Positions 30,964-40,973 are shown, numbered from the stretch's first letter. The stretch: DNA of 64,000 bases from Streptomyces griseochromogenes (GCF_001542625.1 NZ_CP016279.1:8556001-8620000), one strand, 5' to 3'. A program made the numbers and translations. Notes: a model not told the origin generated them from the letters alone.

Positions 30964-31361
30964 GAATCCACGGCTCCTCTGTATGCCTCTAGCTCTACTT
31001 CGACCAGGATGCGCGGGTCGACGAAGCCCTCCACGACCAGCAGGGTCGACACCGGGCGCACGGAGTCGAAGATCTCCTTGTGGGCCCGGCCCACGGCATC
31101 CACGTCCCGCACATGGGTCAGGTACATCCGCGTACGGATCACGGACTCGATGCCGAGCCCGAACTCGGCGATCGCCTCCAGCGCGCCGGTGAAGGCCACC
31201 TTGGCCTGTTCGTAGGGATCGCCCTCCCCGTACAGCACTCGGCCCTTGAAGGACGTCGTACCGGCCACCAGCACCCGATCACCCGCCACTACGGCGCGGG
31301 CGAACCCGAAGCTCTCCTCCCAGGGACTCCCGCTCTGCACGCGCCGCACGGCATCGCTCAT
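30960..31361 (-). CDS. RidA-family enamine/imine deaminase
   Basis: Protein of 133 residues. The YjgF/RidA fold is shown by [39 protein letters not shown], and [25 protein letters not shown] with the catalytic Arg and Glu. Relatives destroy reactive 2-aminoacrylate-type intermediates that would inactivate PLP enzymes. Position between priA and hisF with 4-base overlaps on both sides is conserved in streptomycetes and makes its expression tied to histidine synthesis. Confidence 0.9.
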   Translation of the reverse strand: MSDAVRRVQSGSPWEESFGFARAVVAGDRVLVAGTTSFKGRVLYGEGDPYEQAKVAFTGALEAIAEFGLGIESVIRTRMYLTHVRDVDAVGRAHKEIFDSVRPVSTLLVVEGFVDPRILVEVELEAYRGAVDS

Positions 31362-32083
31362 GACGACACAGCCTCCAAGGCCTCTTCCAAGGTGAACGCC
31401 TTGGCGTACAGGGCCTTCCCGACGATGGAGCCCTCGACACCGAGGGGTACCAGCTCGGCGATGGCACGGAGGTCATCCAGGGACGACACGCCGCCGGAGG
31501 CCACGACCGGGCGGTCCGTCGCCGCGCAGACGTTCTTCAGCAGCTCCAGGTTCGGGCCCTGCAGGGTGCCGTCCTTGGCGATGTCGGTGACGACGTAGCG
31601 GGCGCAGCCCTCCTTGTCGAGGCGCTCCAGCGTCTCGTACAGGTCGCCGCCGTCGCGGGTCCAGCCGCGGCCGCGCAGGGTGGTGCCGCGCACGTCCAGG
31701 CCGACCGCGATCTTGTCGCCGTGCTCGGCGATGACCTTGGCGACCCACTCGGGGGTCTCCAGGGCGGCGGTGCCGAGGTTCACCCGGGTGCAGCCGGTGG
31801 CGAGGGCGGCGGCGAGGGTGTCGTCGTCGCGGATGCCGCCGGACAGCTCCACCTTGATGTCCATCGCCTTCGCGACCTCGGCGATCAGCTCCCGGTTGTC
31901 GCCCGTACCGAAGGCGGCGTCCAGGTCGACCAGGTGCAGCCACTCGGCGCCGGAGCGCTGCCAGGCGAGGGCCGCCTCCAGCGGGGAGCCGTAGGACGTC
32001 TCGGTGCCGGACTCGCCGTGCACGAGGCGGACGGCCTGGCCGTCGCGGACGTCGACGGCGGGGAGCAGTTCGAGCTTGGCCAT
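31358..32083 (-). CDS. priA: Phosphoribosyl isomerase A, bifunctional HisA/TrpF
   Basis: Protein of 241 residues with [18 protein letters not shown] (catalytic Asp near 11), [34 protein letters not shown] (second Asp near 130) and [12 protein letters not shown]. In streptomycetes, which lack a separate trpF, this enzyme isomerises both ProFAR in histidine synthesis and phosphoribosyl anthranilate in tryptophan synthesis. No trpF was found in the trp region of this window, consistent with that. Overlaps ridA by four bases and starts three bases after hisH. Confidence 0.93.
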   Translation of the reverse strand: MAKLELLPAVDVRDGQAVRLVHGESGTETSYGSPLEAALAWQRSGAEWLHLVDLDAAFGTGDNRELIAEVAKAMDIKVELSGGIRDDDTLAAALATGCTRVNLGTAALETPEWVAKVIAEHGDKIAVGLDVRGTTLRGRGWTRDGGDLYETLERLDKEGCARYVVTDIAKDGTLQGPNLELLKNVCAATDRPVVASGGVSSLDDLRAIAELVPLGVEGSIVGKALYAKAFTLEEALEAVSS

Positions 32084-32086
32084 GGT

Positions 32087-32725
32087 CTACAGGGTTCCGA
32101 TCCAGTTGGTGAGGAGCTGGGCGCCGGCGTCGCCGGACTTCTCGGGGTGGAACTGGGTGGCCCACAGGGCGTCGTTCTCCACGGCCGCCACGAACGGCTT
32201 GCCGTGCGTCGACCAGGTCACCTTGGGCGGGTGCATGACCGGGTTGTGGGTCTCCAGGGTCCAGTCGTGGACCGCGTAGGAGTGCACGAAGTAGAAGCGG
32301 GCGTCCGCGTCGAGGCCCGCGAACAGCTCCGAGTCCGCCGGGGCGTCGACGGTGTTCCAGCCCATGTGGGGCACGACGTCGGCCTGGAGCGGCTCGACCG
32401 TGCCGGGCCACTCGTCCAGGCCCTCGGCCTCCACTCCGTGCTCGATGCCGCGCGCGAACAGGATCTGCATGCCGACGCAGATGCCCATCACCGGGCGTCC
32501 GCCGGACAGCCGGCGGTCGACGACCCAGTCACCGCGGGCCGCGCGCAGCCCCTGCATACAGGCGGCGAAGGCGCCGACGCCCGGTACCAGCAGGCCGTCG
32601 GCGTTCATCGCCTTGTCGAAGTCACGCGTTATCTCGACGTCGGCCCCCACGCGCGCGAGGGCGCGCTCGGCGGAGCGGACGTTGCCGAAGCCGTAGTCGA
32701 AGACGACGACTCGCTTGGCGCTCAA
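32087..32725 (-). CDS. hisH: Imidazole glycerol phosphate synthase subunit HisH
   Basis: Glutamine amidotransferase subunit of 212 residues that supplies ammonia to HisF. The nucleophile is Cys83 in GICVGMQIL and the HPEKSG motif holds the His-Glu pair. I chose the TTG at 32725 ([15 protein letters not shown]): GGAGG lies exactly 7 bases upstream and TTGA overlaps the stop of the 54-codon gene before it. A GTG six bases earlier is only one base from the same GGAGG and therefore less likely. Confidence 0.93.
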   Translation of the reverse strand: MSAKRVVVFDYGFGNVRSAERALARVGADVEITRDFDKAMNADGLLVPGVGAFAACMQGLRAARGDWVVDRRLSGGRPVMGICVGMQILFARGIEHGVEAEGLDEWPGTVEPLQADVVPHMGWNTVDAPADSELFAGLDADARFYFVHSYAVHDWTLETHNPVMHPPKVTWSTHGKPFVAAVENDALWATQFHPEKSGDAGAQLLTNWIGTL

Positions 32726-32886
32726 TTCCACACCTCCAGCCGCATGACGCCCGCGACGAGGCACATGGCCGCGCCGATGGAGAGCAGCACGATGAGGCTC
32801 GTGGGCATCTTCTGCTTGACGAAGGAGACGATGCCGCCGACGAGGAAGAGGCCGACGACGATCAGGATCGTGGACAGACCGTTCAT
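32722..32886 (-). CDS. Small two-helix membrane protein inside the his operon
   Basis: A 54-codon gene. It begins [18 protein letters not shown] and ends GVMRLEVWN. Two hydrophobic helices (about residues 5-22 and 30-48) are separated by the basic turn VKQKMP, giving a hairpin membrane topology. It starts four bases after the hisB stop and its stop overlaps the hisH start (TTGA), so it is an integral part of the operon. No known family was recognised; a conserved streptomycete protein of unknown function is likely. Confidence 0.8.
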   Translation of the reverse strand: MNGLSTILIVVGLFLVGGIVSFVKQKMPTSLIVLLSIGAAMCLVAGVMRLEVWN

Positions 32887-32890
32887 GGGT

Positions 32891-33493
32891 TTACAGCGCG
32901 CCCTTCGTGGAGGGGAGGATGCCGGCCGCGCGCGGGTCGCGCTCGCTGGCGTAACGCAGGGCCCGGGCGAGCGCCTTGAACTGGCACTCCACGATGTGGT
33001 GCGCGTTGCGCCCGTAGGGCACGTGCACGTGCAGCGCGATCTGCGCCTGGGCGACGAAGGACTCGAGTATGTGCCGGGTCATCGTCGTGTCGTACTCGCC
33101 GATCATCGGCGCCATGTTCTCGGGCTCGGTGTGCACGAGGTAAGGGCGGCCGGACAGGTCGACGGTGACCTGGGCGAGGGACTCGTCCAGGGGGACGGTG
33201 CAGTTGCCGAAGCGGTAGATCCCCACCTTGTCGCCGAGCGCCTGCTTGAAGGCGGCGCCGAGCGCGAGGGCGGTGTCCTCGATGGTGTGGTGGGAGTCGA
33301 TGTGCAGATCGCCGTCCGTCTTCACGGTCAGGTCGAACAGGCCGTGCCGGCCGAGCTGGTCGAGCATGTGGTCGTAGAAGCCGACGCCGGTGGCGATGTC
33401 GGTCCGCCCGGTGCCGTCGAGATCGATCTCGACCAGCACCGAGGTCTCCTTGGTGGTCCGTTCGACTCTTCCGACGCGCGCTTCGCGGGTCAT
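32891..33493 (-). CDS. hisB: Imidazoleglycerol-phosphate dehydratase
   Basis: Manganese enzyme of 200 residues converting imidazoleglycerol phosphate to imidazoleacetol phosphate. Signatures: [30 protein letters not shown] with the metal-binding His-His, and the C-terminal repeat [19 protein letters not shown] monofunctional, actinobacterial form without a phosphatase domain. ATGA overlap with hisC. Confidence 0.97.
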   Translation of the reverse strand: MTREARVGRVERTTKETSVLVEIDLDGTGRTDIATGVGFYDHMLDQLGRHGLFDLTVKTDGDLHIDSHHTIEDTALALGAAFKQALGDKVGIYRFGNCTVPLDESLAQVTVDLSGRPYLVHTEPENMAPMIGEYDTTMTRHILESFVAQAQIALHVHVPYGRNAHHIVECQFKALARALRYASERDPRAAGILPSTKGAL

Positions 33494-34599
33494 GCCTCAA
33501 GCTCCTTCTTCACTTCACGGACCGCGTCGAGGAACGCGTCGTTCTCTTCGGGGGTTCCGGCGGACACCCGCAGCCATCCCGGTACGCCGTTGTCCCGCAC
33601 CAGGACCCCTCGGTCGAGGATCTTCCGCCAGACCTCGTGGGCGTTCTCGAACCGGCCGAACTGTACGAAGTTCGCGTCGGACTCCACGACGGCGTAGCCC
33701 GCCGCGCGCAGCTCGGCGACCAGCCGGTCCCGCTCCGCCTTGAGCTGCTCGACGTACTTCAGCAGCGTGTCCGTGTGCTCCAGGGCGGCCAGGGCGGTCG
33801 CCTGGGTGATGGCCGAGAGGTGGTACGGCAGCCGGACGAGCTGGACGGCGTCCACGACCGCCGGGTGCGCGGCGAGGTAGCCGAGGCGCAGGCCCGCGGC
33901 GCCGAACGCCTTCGACATGGTGCGGGAGACGACCAGGTACGGCCGGCCCTCCAGCAGCGGCAGCAGCGAGTCGCCGTGGCTGAACTCGATGTAGGCCTCG
34001 TCCACGACCACCATCGACGGCCCGGCCGCCTGGGCCGCGTCGTACAGCGCGAGGACCGTCTCGGGCGGGACCGCGTTGCCGGTGGGGTTGTTGGGGGTGG
34101 TGATGAAGACGACGTCGGGCCGGTGCTCGGCGATGACCCGCTCGGCCGCGGCGAGGTCGATCGTGAAGTCCTCGGAGCGCGGGCCGGAGAGCCAGGCCGT
34201 ACCGGTGCCGCGCGCGATGAGCGCGTGCATCGAGTACGACGGCTCGAAGCCGATGGCGGTGCGGCCCGGTCCGCCGAAGGTCTGCAGCAGCTGCTGGATG
34301 ACCTCGTTGGAGCCGTTGGCCGCCCACACGTTCTCGATGCCGAGCGGGTACTTGCCCGTCCTCGTCAGGTACTTGGCCAGCTCGGCGCGCAGCTGGACCG
34401 CGTCCCGGTCGGGGTAGCGGTTCAGGTCGCGGGCCGCCTCCCGTACCCGCTCCGCGATGCGCTCGACGAGCGGCTCGGGCAGCGGGTAGGGGTTCTCGTT
34501 CGTGTTCAGCCGTACGGGGACGTCCAGTTGGGGCGCGCCGTAGGGGGACTTGCCGCGCAGCTCGTCCCGTACGGGGAGATCGTCGATTCCGAAGCTCAC
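33490..34599 (-). CDS. hisC: Histidinol-phosphate aminotransferase
   Basis: PLP aminotransferase of 369 residues. Substrate-binding [28 protein letters not shown], the PLP-lysine segment [17 protein letters not shown], and [12 protein letters not shown] near the C-terminus are present. The GTG at 34599 overlaps the hisD stop (GTGA) and the 3' end overlaps hisB (ATGA), so translation is coupled in both directions. Confidence 0.97.
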   Translation of the reverse strand: MSFGIDDLPVRDELRGKSPYGAPQLDVPVRLNTNENPYPLPEPLVERIAERVREAARDLNRYPDRDAVQLRAELAKYLTRTGKYPLGIENVWAANGSNEVIQQLLQTFGGPGRTAIGFEPSYSMHALIARGTGTAWLSGPRSEDFTIDLAAAERVIAEHRPDVVFITTPNNPTGNAVPPETVLALYDAAQAAGPSMVVVDEAYIEFSHGDSLLPLLEGRPYLVVSRTMSKAFGAAGLRLGYLAAHPAVVDAVQLVRLPYHLSAITQATALAALEHTDTLLKYVEQLKAERDRLVAELRAAGYAVVESDANFVQFGRFENAHEVWRKILDRGVLVRDNGVPGWLRVSAGTPEENDAFLDAVREVKKELEA

Positions 34600-35921
34600 T
34601 TGCTCGTCGGTACCTTCCAGCCGAACCTCGCCTTGACAGCCGCGCCGTGCGCGGGCAGGTCCTCCGCCTCGGCCAGCGTCACCACGTGGTGCGCGACCTC
34701 GGCCAGCGCGTCCTTCGTGTAGTCGACGATGTGGATGCCGCGCAGGAAGGACTGGACGGACAGGCCCGAGGAGTGGCAGGCACAGCCGCCCGTGGGCAGG
34801 ACGTGGTTGGACCCGGCCGCGTAGTCGCCGAGCGAGACCGGGGCCCAGGGGCCGATGAAGATCGCGCCGGCGTTCCTGACCCGGTCGGCGACCCGGGCGG
34901 CGTCGGCGGTCTGGATCTCCAGGTGCTCGGCGCCGTACGCGTCGACCACCCTGAGACCTTCCTCGATGCCGTCCACCAGCACGATCGCGGACTGCTTGCC
35001 CGCGAGGGCCGGGCGGATGCGGTCCTCGACGTGCTTGGTGGCCGCGACCTGCGGCTCCAGCTCCTTCGCCACCGCGTCGGCCAGCTCGACGGAGTCGGTG
35101 ACCAGCACGGCCGCCGCGAGCGGGTCGTGCTCGGCCTGGCTGATCAGGTCCGAGGCCACGTGCACCGGGTCGGCGGTGTCGTCCGCGAGGACCGCGATCT
35201 CGGTGGGGCCGGCCTCGGCGTCGATGCCGATCTTGCCGGTGAAGTAGCGCTTGGCGGCGGCGACCCAGATGTTGCCCGGGCCCGTGACCATGTTCGCGGG
35301 CGGGCAGGACTCGGTGCCGTAGGCGAACATCGCGACGGCGGTGGCGCCGCCTGCCGCATAGACCTCGTCCACGCCGAGCAGGGCGCACGCGGCGAGGATC
35401 GTCGGGTGCGGCAGGCCCGCGAACTCCGCCTGGGCCGGGGAGGCGAGCGCGATCGACTCGACGCCTGCCTCCTGCGCCGGCACCACGTTCATGATCACGG
35501 AGGACGGGTAGACCGAGCGGCCGCCGGGCGCGTAGAGCCCGACCCGCTCGACCGGCACCCACTTCTCGGTCACGGACCCGCCGGGCACGACCTGGGTGGT
35601 GTGCGTGCTGCGGCGCTGCTCGCGGTGGACCAGGCGGGCGCGGCGGATCGACTCCTCCAGGGCCGCGCGCACGGCCGGGTCGAGGGCCTCGAGCGCTTCT
35701 GCGAGCGCCTGGACCGGGACACGGACGGATTCCAGCCGTACTCCGTCGAACCTCTCGGCGAAGTCGATCAGCGCCGCGTCGCCCCGATGATGCACGGCCT
35801 CGCAGATCGGGCGCACCTTCTCCAGGGCGGCCTGAACGTCGAAGTCGGCTCGGGGCAGCAGGTCGCGCAGGGCGGGGCCCTCGGGAAGGGCGTCGCCGCG
35901 CAGATCGATTCGGGAGATCAC
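34596..35921 (-). CDS. hisD: Histidinol dehydrogenase
   Basis: Zinc- and NAD-dependent enzyme of 441 residues that makes the last two oxidations of histidine synthesis. Characteristic segments: [70 protein letters not shown] and [18 protein letters not shown] with metal-binding and catalytic His/Glu residues. The GTG at 35921 follows a weak ribosome-binding site. It is the first gene of the histidine operon; a 17-base palindrome lies 42 bases upstream. Confidence 0.97.
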   Translation of the reverse strand: MISRIDLRGDALPEGPALRDLLPRADFDVQAALEKVRPICEAVHHRGDAALIDFAERFDGVRLESVRVPVQALAEALEALDPAVRAALEESIRRARLVHREQRRSTHTTQVVPGGSVTEKWVPVERVGLYAPGGRSVYPSSVIMNVVPAQEAGVESIALASPAQAEFAGLPHPTILAACALLGVDEVYAAGGATAVAMFAYGTESCPPANMVTGPGNIWVAAAKRYFTGKIGIDAEAGPTEIAVLADDTADPVHVASDLISQAEHDPLAAAVLVTDSVELADAVAKELEPQVAATKHVEDRIRPALAGKQSAIVLVDGIEEGLRVVDAYGAEHLEIQTADAARVADRVRNAGAIFIGPWAPVSLGDYAAGSNHVLPTGGCACHSSGLSVQSFLRGIHIVDYTKDALAEVAHHVVTLAEAEDLPAHGAAVKARFGWKVPTSK

Positions 35922-35962
35922 GGTTCCAATTCTCTCAGACCGGGGTCGGCGGCCGTCCGTGC

Positions 35963-35979
35963 GTATCAATGGCTGATAC
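35963..35979. promoter_or_regulatory. Palindrome upstream of the histidine operon
   Basis: GTATCA-ATGGC-TGATAC, a perfect 6+5+6 inverted repeat, 42 bases before hisD and about 120 bases before the divergent gene at 36100. It has the form of a dimeric regulator site; no matching known consensus came to mind. Confidence 0.45.
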
Positions 35980-36099
35980 AGAACCTGGCCGGAAGCCGGA
36001 AGATCACCCTCACGTCTAGTGTTCCGGGCGTCACTCAGCGGGCATGAACGGGTGTACGACACAGGTGACCCACAAGTAGGCAGGGAAGAAGGAAGAGCG

Positions 36100-37677
36100 G
36101 TGACCGAGGGGGCCGGCCTGCGCGCCGGGGACCTGCCGGACGACCTGACCGCTGCCGAGGCGGGCATGTGGCAGGCCTTCCGCAACGGCAGCGTGTACGA
36201 CCTGAGCAGCGGGGACGCCGCTGTCGACGATCCGCACGGAGCGCACCCCTGGGGGCCCGAGCGGAGCGTGCGGGCGCGTATCGTCTGCTGGCTGCTGCTG
36301 GACGGGCCGCCCGCGCTCGCGGGCCGGGTGTCCTCGCTGAAGCTGGCCGGTGTGCGGATCACCGGCACGCTGGACCTGGCGGGCGGCACGGTCATGCCGT
36401 ACATGGAGATGCGCGGCTGCCGCTTCGACCACGAGATCCTGCTGCCCGAGGCCCGCTTCACGACCGTGCGCCTGGTGGACTGCGCGGTGCCGCGCCTGGA
36501 GGCGGCCCGGGTGCACACCGAGGGCGATCTGCACCTGCCGCGCTGCCGCTTCCAGAACGGGGTGCGGCTGACCGACGCGCACATCGGCACCGATCTGCTG
36601 CTCAACCAGGCGGTCGTGTACCGGGACCGCAGCGGCCGCTCGATCGCCGCGGACGGCATGACCGTCGGCCAGGACCTGCAGGCGGAGCTCCTGGAGTCGC
36701 ACGGCGAGTTCAGCCTGCGCAGTGCCAAGGTCGGGGTCTCGCTGAGCCTGCGCGGAGCGAAACTGGCCAATCCGTACGCGCGGCTCGCCCTGAACGCGCC
36801 GCAGCTGACCGTCGGGCGCACCCTGTATCTGACCCCGGCCGGTGTGGGCAGCCCGCTGCTGAGCGGGACGACTCCCGCGCGCGGGACGCGGATCCAGCGC
36901 TTCGAGGCCCAGGGCGGGGTACGGCTGGACGACGGCCGGTTCGGGGACGCCATCGACCTGGAGCGGGCCCGGTTCGTCCTCACCGACGACCAGGTGCTGT
37001 CGCTGCGCCGGGTGCAGACGCCGGAGCTGCGCTTCCTCGGGGACGGCCCGCAGCGCGGCCAGGTGCTGCTGTCCGGCGCGCGGATCGTCAACCTGGTGGA
37101 CCGCGCCGACAGCTGGCCGGGCCCGGGCAGTCTGCACATGGGCGGTTTCACGTACGAGAACCTGGTCCCGCGGGGCCCCTTCCCGCTGACCCGGCGGCTG
37201 GACTGGGTGACCGCGGCCACCGCCGAGTACAACCCGGAGCCGTACGAGCGGCTGGCCGCCGTGCTGCGCGCGGCCGGGGAGGACGAGGATGCCCGCGAGG
37301 TGCTGCTCGCCAAGCAGCGCCGGCGCCGCGAGACGCTGCCGCTGGCCACCAAGTTCTGGGGTTACGTCCAGGACTGGACGGTGGCCTACGGCTACCGCCC
37401 CGGCCGGGCCGCGGTGTGGATGGCGGTGCTGTGGGCGGCGGGCACGCTCGCGTTCTCGCACGCCGCCCACCCGCCGGTGAACTCCGGCGGGCATCCGTCC
37501 TGGAGCCCCGCCCTGTTCACGCTGGATCTCCTGTTACCCGTGATCGACCTGGGCCAGGTCGGCCAGTGGCAGCTGCGTGGCGGCTGGCAGTGGCTGTCCG
37601 CGGCGATGATCATGCTGGGCTGGATCCTGGCGACGACGGTGGCGGCGGGTGCGACCCGGCTGCTGCGGCGGAGCTGA
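36100..37677 (+). CDS. Membrane protein with N-terminal beta-helix-like domain
   Basis: Protein of 525 residues, GTG start after GAAGGAAG. After a 50-residue leader, residues 80-340 show short repeating segments of the type LxLAGxxIxGxLxL ([48 protein letters not shown]), the pattern of a right-handed beta-helix as in pentapeptide-repeat or bactofilin proteins. Residues 385-440 are basic and helical. Two or three membrane helices close the protein (about 447-463, 480-495 and 503-522). Homologues are often labelled oxidoreductases in streptomycetes, but I see no nucleotide-binding or redox motif. Function unknown; the beta-helix probably faces the cytoplasm. Confidence 0.8.
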   Translation: MTEGAGLRAGDLPDDLTAAEAGMWQAFRNGSVYDLSSGDAAVDDPHGAHPWGPERSVRARIVCWLLLDGPPALAGRVSSLKLAGVRITGTLDLAGGTVMPYMEMRGCRFDHEILLPEARFTTVRLVDCAVPRLEAARVHTEGDLHLPRCRFQNGVRLTDAHIGTDLLLNQAVVYRDRSGRSIAADGMTVGQDLQAELLESHGEFSLRSAKVGVSLSLRGAKLANPYARLALNAPQLTVGRTLYLTPAGVGSPLLSGTTPARGTRIQRFEAQGGVRLDDGRFGDAIDLERARFVLTDDQVLSLRRVQTPELRFLGDGPQRGQVLLSGARIVNLVDRADSWPGPGSLHMGGFTYENLVPRGPFPLTRRLDWVTAATAEYNPEPYERLAAVLRAAGEDEDAREVLLAKQRRRRETLPLATKFWGYVQDWTVAYGYRPGRAAVWMAVLWAAGTLAFSHAAHPPVNSGGHPSWSPALFTLDLLLPVIDLGQVGQWQLRGGWQWLSAAMIMLGWILATTVAAGATRLLRRS

Positions 37678-37806
37678 CGCCCGATTCGCCGACAGGTCGC
37701 CCACAAGGGACGAACAGACACCTTTTACCTGTCTTTGACCGTCGGCCGTACAACCTTCCATGACTTGTCCGGAGCCTCTGGCGCAGCCACGACCAGCGGA
37801 CTTTCA

Positions 37807-38892
37807 ATGGTCGACACCATGGCTCTGCTGCCGGCGTTCCTCCGCCCCACACGGATGACACGACGTGCCTCGCGCCCTGCCGCGCCCCCGTCGGCCGGTG
37901 ACGAGGCCGTCCTCGACGCGCCTGACGAGCGTCTCTCCCCCGCGCTGGTCGCGGCCGGCCGGGGCGAGTACGGCGCCGCCGCCGCGCTGCTCGCCGCCAC
38001 CCGCGCGGCCGCCGAGTGGGAGGACCGCGACCGCTGGACCAAACGCCTCGCCGCCTTCGCCCGCTCACGCCCCGAGTGGTTCGAGGAATGGCGCGCGGCC
38101 GCCCCCGAGGACCCCGACACGCTGCTGGTCGGTGCCCAGCTGGCGGTGGACCGCGTCTGGCCCTCCCCGGCCCGCGCCGAGCTGCTGCGCGAGACCAGCC
38201 CGCTGATCACGGCCGCGGCCCGCGCCGACGACCGCGACCCGGTGCCGTGGCGGATCGCGCTCGACCACGCACGCGGCTCCCGGGCCGGCCACCGCTATTT
38301 CGAGGAGCTGTGGGAGGCGGCGGTCCGGCGCGCCCCGCACCACTACGGCTGCCATGTGGCCGCCCTGCGCTATCTCGGCACCTTCTGCTGCTCCGTATGG
38401 GGCGACGCCCCCCACACTCCCCGTGATTCGCACCGCGAGTGCTTCGACTTCGCCGACCTGGCCGCGCAGGACGCCCCGACCGACTCGCTCGTGCAGGCTC
38501 TGCCGGCCCGGGCGGCCTTCGCCTACCTGACCGACGACCGCGGTCCCGCGCTGCCGCGCGAGCGGCTGGACGCCGCGGCCGACCGCGCGGTCGCGCTCTC
38601 CGCCCGGTTCCCGGCGGCCGACCCCTGGCCGGCCGAGACCCGCAACAAGCTGCTCTACGTCCTGCTGCGGCTGGAGCGCTGGGACGACGCCCGCGCCCAG
38701 CTGCGGCTGATCGGACCGTACGCCACCTCCTTCCCCTGGGACCGGATCTCGGACGACCCGCTGGGCCTCTTCCTGCGGCTGCGCGAGGAACTCCTGAACG
38801 GGACCGGCGGGCCGGGTCTTGAGGGCCTGCTGCCCGCTCCGCCGAGACCACGGAGCGGGCGGGGCGGACACGCCCGCTCCGGTGACCATTAG
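37807..38892 (+). CDS. Hypothetical alpha-helical repeat protein
   Basis: Protein of about 361 residues, almost entirely alpha-helical, with many Ala, Arg and Trp. Pairs of helices such as DPVPWRIALDHARGSRAGHRYFEELWEAAVRRAPHHYG and AETRNKLLYVLLRLERWDDARAQLRLIG look like TPR-type units; the Cys-containing loop YLGTFCCSVWGD is conspicuous. No catalytic motif was recognised. The ATG at 37807 is chosen by coding content; the ATG at 37819 is equally possible, and no good ribosome-binding site is seen. The next gene starts 11 bases downstream. Confidence 0.72.
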   Translation: MVDTMALLPAFLRPTRMTRRASRPAAPPSAGDEAVLDAPDERLSPALVAAGRGEYGAAAALLAATRAAAEWEDRDRWTKRLAAFARSRPEWFEEWRAAAPEDPDTLLVGAQLAVDRVWPSPARAELLRETSPLITAAARADDRDPVPWRIALDHARGSRAGHRYFEELWEAAVRRAPHHYGCHVAALRYLGTFCCSVWGDAPHTPRDSHRECFDFADLAAQDAPTDSLVQALPARAAFAYLTDDRGPALPRERLDAAADRAVALSARFPAADPWPAETRNKLLYVLLRLERWDDARAQLRLIGPYATSFPWDRISDDPLGLFLRLREELLNGTGGPGLEGLLPAPPRPRSGRGGHARSGDH

Positions 38893-38903
38893 GCTGGGGC
38901 GCC

Positions 38904-39644
38904 GTGACCACCGTCCGTCTCCCGCTCTTTCCGCTGAACTCGGTGCTGTTCCCGGGGCTCGTGCTTCCGCTGAACGTGTTCGAGGAGCGCTATCGCGCCC
39001 TGATGCGCGAACTGTTGAAGACCCCCGAGGACGAGCCGCGCCGGTTCGTCGTCGTGGCCATCCGCGACGGCTACGAGGTGGCGCCCAGCGCTCCGGGCAT
39101 GCCGGACCCGACCACACAGCCCGAGCGCGGCCCGGCGGCCGGGTTCGGCCCCGACCCGCTCATGGCCTTCCAGCAGGTGGGCTGCGTGGCGGACGCGGCG
39201 ACCATCCGGGAGCGTGCCGACGGCACCTTCGAGGTGCTGTCGACCGGGACGACCCGGGTGCGGCTGCTGTCCGTGGACGCGTCGGGCCCGTTCCTGACGG
39301 CGGAGCTGGAGGAGCTGCCGGACCAGCCCGGCGACGAGGCGGGCGCACTGGCGGACGGGGTGTTGCGCGCCTTCCGCCAGTACCAGAAGCGGCTGGCGGG
39401 CGCCCGCGAACGCTCGCTCTCGACGGGCGCCGACCTTCCGGACGACCCGTCGGTGGTCTCCTACCTCGTCGCCGCGGCGATGGTCCTCGACACACCGACG
39501 AAGCAGCGGCTGCTCCAGGCACCGGACATCGCCTCCCGGCTCCGGGACGAGCTGAAACTGCTTCGCGCGGAGACGGCGATCATCCGTAGCCTGCCCTCGT
39601 TGCCCGCGTTCGAGCTGACGCGGACGCCGACCAGTCTGAACTGA
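38904..39644 (+). CDS. LON substrate-binding-domain protein
   Basis: Stand-alone protein of 246 residues. It begins VRLPLFPLNSVLFPGLVLPLNVFEERYRALM, the characteristic start of the Lon N-terminal (PUA-like) domain, continues with VGCVADAATIRERADGTFEVLSTGTTRVRLL and ends with a helical bundle. It lacks the AAA+ and protease domains of Lon, so it may bind unfolded proteins or act as an adaptor. GTG start; a YbaK gene follows 22 bases downstream. Confidence 0.9.
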   Translation: MTTVRLPLFPLNSVLFPGLVLPLNVFEERYRALMRELLKTPEDEPRRFVVVAIRDGYEVAPSAPGMPDPTTQPERGPAAGFGPDPLMAFQQVGCVADAATIRERADGTFEVLSTGTTRVRLLSVDASGPFLTAELEELPDQPGDEAGALADGVLRAFRQYQKRLAGARERSLSTGADLPDDPSVVSYLVAAAMVLDTPTKQRLLQAPDIASRLRDELKLLRAETAIIRSLPSLPAFELTRTPTSLN

Positions 39645-39666
39645 GGGAACCGAGGCCGACACCCCG

Positions 39667-40167
39667 ATGGCGAAGAAGTCGAAGAAGCAGCAGTCCGGTG
39701 GCACCCCGGCGACCGTGGCCCTGACGACGGCGGGCGTGGACTACACGGTCCACGCCTACGACCACGACCCCTCCCACGCCTCCTACGGCGAGGAGGCCGC
39801 GGAGGCGATGGGCGTCCCGCCCGACCGGGTCTTCAAGACCCTGGTGGCCGACGTGGACGGCGCCCTGACGGTGGCGGTGGTCCCGGTGTCCGGCACGCTG
39901 GATCTCAAGGCCCTGGCGGCGGCGGTGGGCGGCAAGCGGGCCACCATGGCCGACCCCGCCCTCGCCGAGCGCACCACCGGCTATGTCCGCGGCGGCATCT
40001 CCCCGCTGGGCCAGCGCAAGAAGCTGCCGACGGTGCTGGACGACTCGGCCGACACCCACCCCACGATCTGTGTCTCGGCGGGTCGCAGAGGCCTGGAGGT
40101 CGAACTGTCCCCCGGCGACCTGGCCGACCTGACGGCAGCGGTACTGGCACCGATCGGCAGAGGCTGA
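39667..40167 (+). CDS. ybaK: YbaK-type Cys-tRNA(Pro) deacylase
   Basis: Protein of 166 residues. A Lys-rich start (MAKKSKKQQ) is followed by the deacylase fold with EEAAEAMGVPPDRVFKTLVADVDG (the essential Lys), VVPVSGTLDLKALA, GYVRGGISPLGQRKKLP and VSAGRRGLEVELSPGDL. It hydrolyses Cys-tRNA(Pro) made by mischarging of prolyl-tRNA synthetase and so guards translation fidelity. Family membership is clear; substrate preference is assumed from relatives. Confidence 0.92.
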   Translation: MAKKSKKQQSGGTPATVALTTAGVDYTVHAYDHDPSHASYGEEAAEAMGVPPDRVFKTLVADVDGALTVAVVPVSGTLDLKALAAAVGGKRATMADPALAERTTGYVRGGISPLGQRKKLPTVLDDSADTHPTICVSAGRRGLEVELSPGDLADLTAAVLAPIGRG

Positions 40168-40185
40168 TAGCCGGGCCACTGAGCC

Positions 40186-40334
40186 GACCGATCCCGGAAC
40201 GACCCACCGGGCCCGGAACGACCACGTGACGAGACCTTCAGGCCGAGCAAGCCCGGAGTGACCACGCGCCCGGCCCTTCAAACCGACCGAGCCTGGTGGG
40301 CGGGTGGGAGGCCGGGTCCGGGGCGGAACCCCGG
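40186..40334 (+). repeat. Short relict of the GACCGA repeat with GC-hairpin block
   Basis: The anchor GACCGA/GGCCGA occurs at 40186, 40241 and 40285, followed by GGTGGGCGGGTGGG and the hairpin CCGGGG-CGGAA-CCCCGG (40318-40334). The arrangement copies the right end of the arrays at 10.8 and 22.4 kb, but periodicity is lost. It fills the gap between convergent ybaK and the DUF2567 gene and may act as their terminator. Confidence 0.55.
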
Positions 40335-40973
40335 CTACGGCTGCTCCGGGTACATCGGCTCGGGATCCCGCGGCCCGAACAGCGCCGTGAGCCCGAGATG
40401 CACCAGCAGCCCGGCCAGCGGCCAGGCCAGCAGCGCGCCCTTCGCCCCCAGCTTCAACGGCGCCGAGAAGGTGACCCCCTTCCCCACCGCCTTCGCGTGC
40501 GCGATCACATCGGACTCGGGGCCCAGCCACACCCCCAGCCGCCAGGCGAGCAGCGACCCGAGCAATCCGCCGAGGCCGAGTGCCACCACGGCCGGCACGC
40601 CCCCACGCCGCCGCAGCAGGAACACCACCACCCCGCTGACCAGCCCGAAGGCCAGCCCCAGCAGCGTGAACGTCCCGTCCACCCCGATGGCCTGCTCCCC
40701 CTCGGTGTCCTTGAGGTAGACGACCCAGCTGCGGTCGAGCTCCTCGCCCACGAGCGGCACATGCGGCGCCAGCCACGACCACAGCAGCCCGAGCAGCACT
40801 CCGCCGAGTGCCACGGCCACCGTGATCACGACGGCCTCCCGCACTTCTGTCTTCATTCCAGGGCCGTCCTCTTCGTACCAGCCCGCCACCGGCGCCCCGG
40901 CAGGCGGAGCCTGCCGGACCTGGTGCGGGGAGTCGTCGTGCGGCGGCGGAGGCGGCGTCAGCGGTGCGGTCAC
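40335..40973 (-). CDS. DUF2567 membrane protein
   Basis: Protein of 212 residues with a Pro-rich cytoplasmic start (MTAPLTPPPPPHDD), a first membrane helix at about 46-68, a large outside loop containing LDRSWVVYLKDTEGEQAIGVDGTF, and three more helices. The layout fits DUF2567, an actinobacterial family of unknown function. It is 34 bases downstream of the ABC permease and may belong to the same transcript. Confidence 0.8.
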   Translation of the reverse strand: MTAPLTPPPPPHDDSPHQVRQAPPAGAPVAGWYEEDGPGMKTEVREAVVITVAVALGGVLLGLLWSWLAPHVPLVGEELDRSWVVYLKDTEGEQAIGVDGTFTLLGLAFGLVSGVVVFLLRRRGGVPAVVALGLGGLLGSLLAWRLGVWLGPESDVIAHAKAVGKGVTFSAPLKLGAKGALLAWPLAGLLVHLGLTALFGPRDPEPMYPEQP

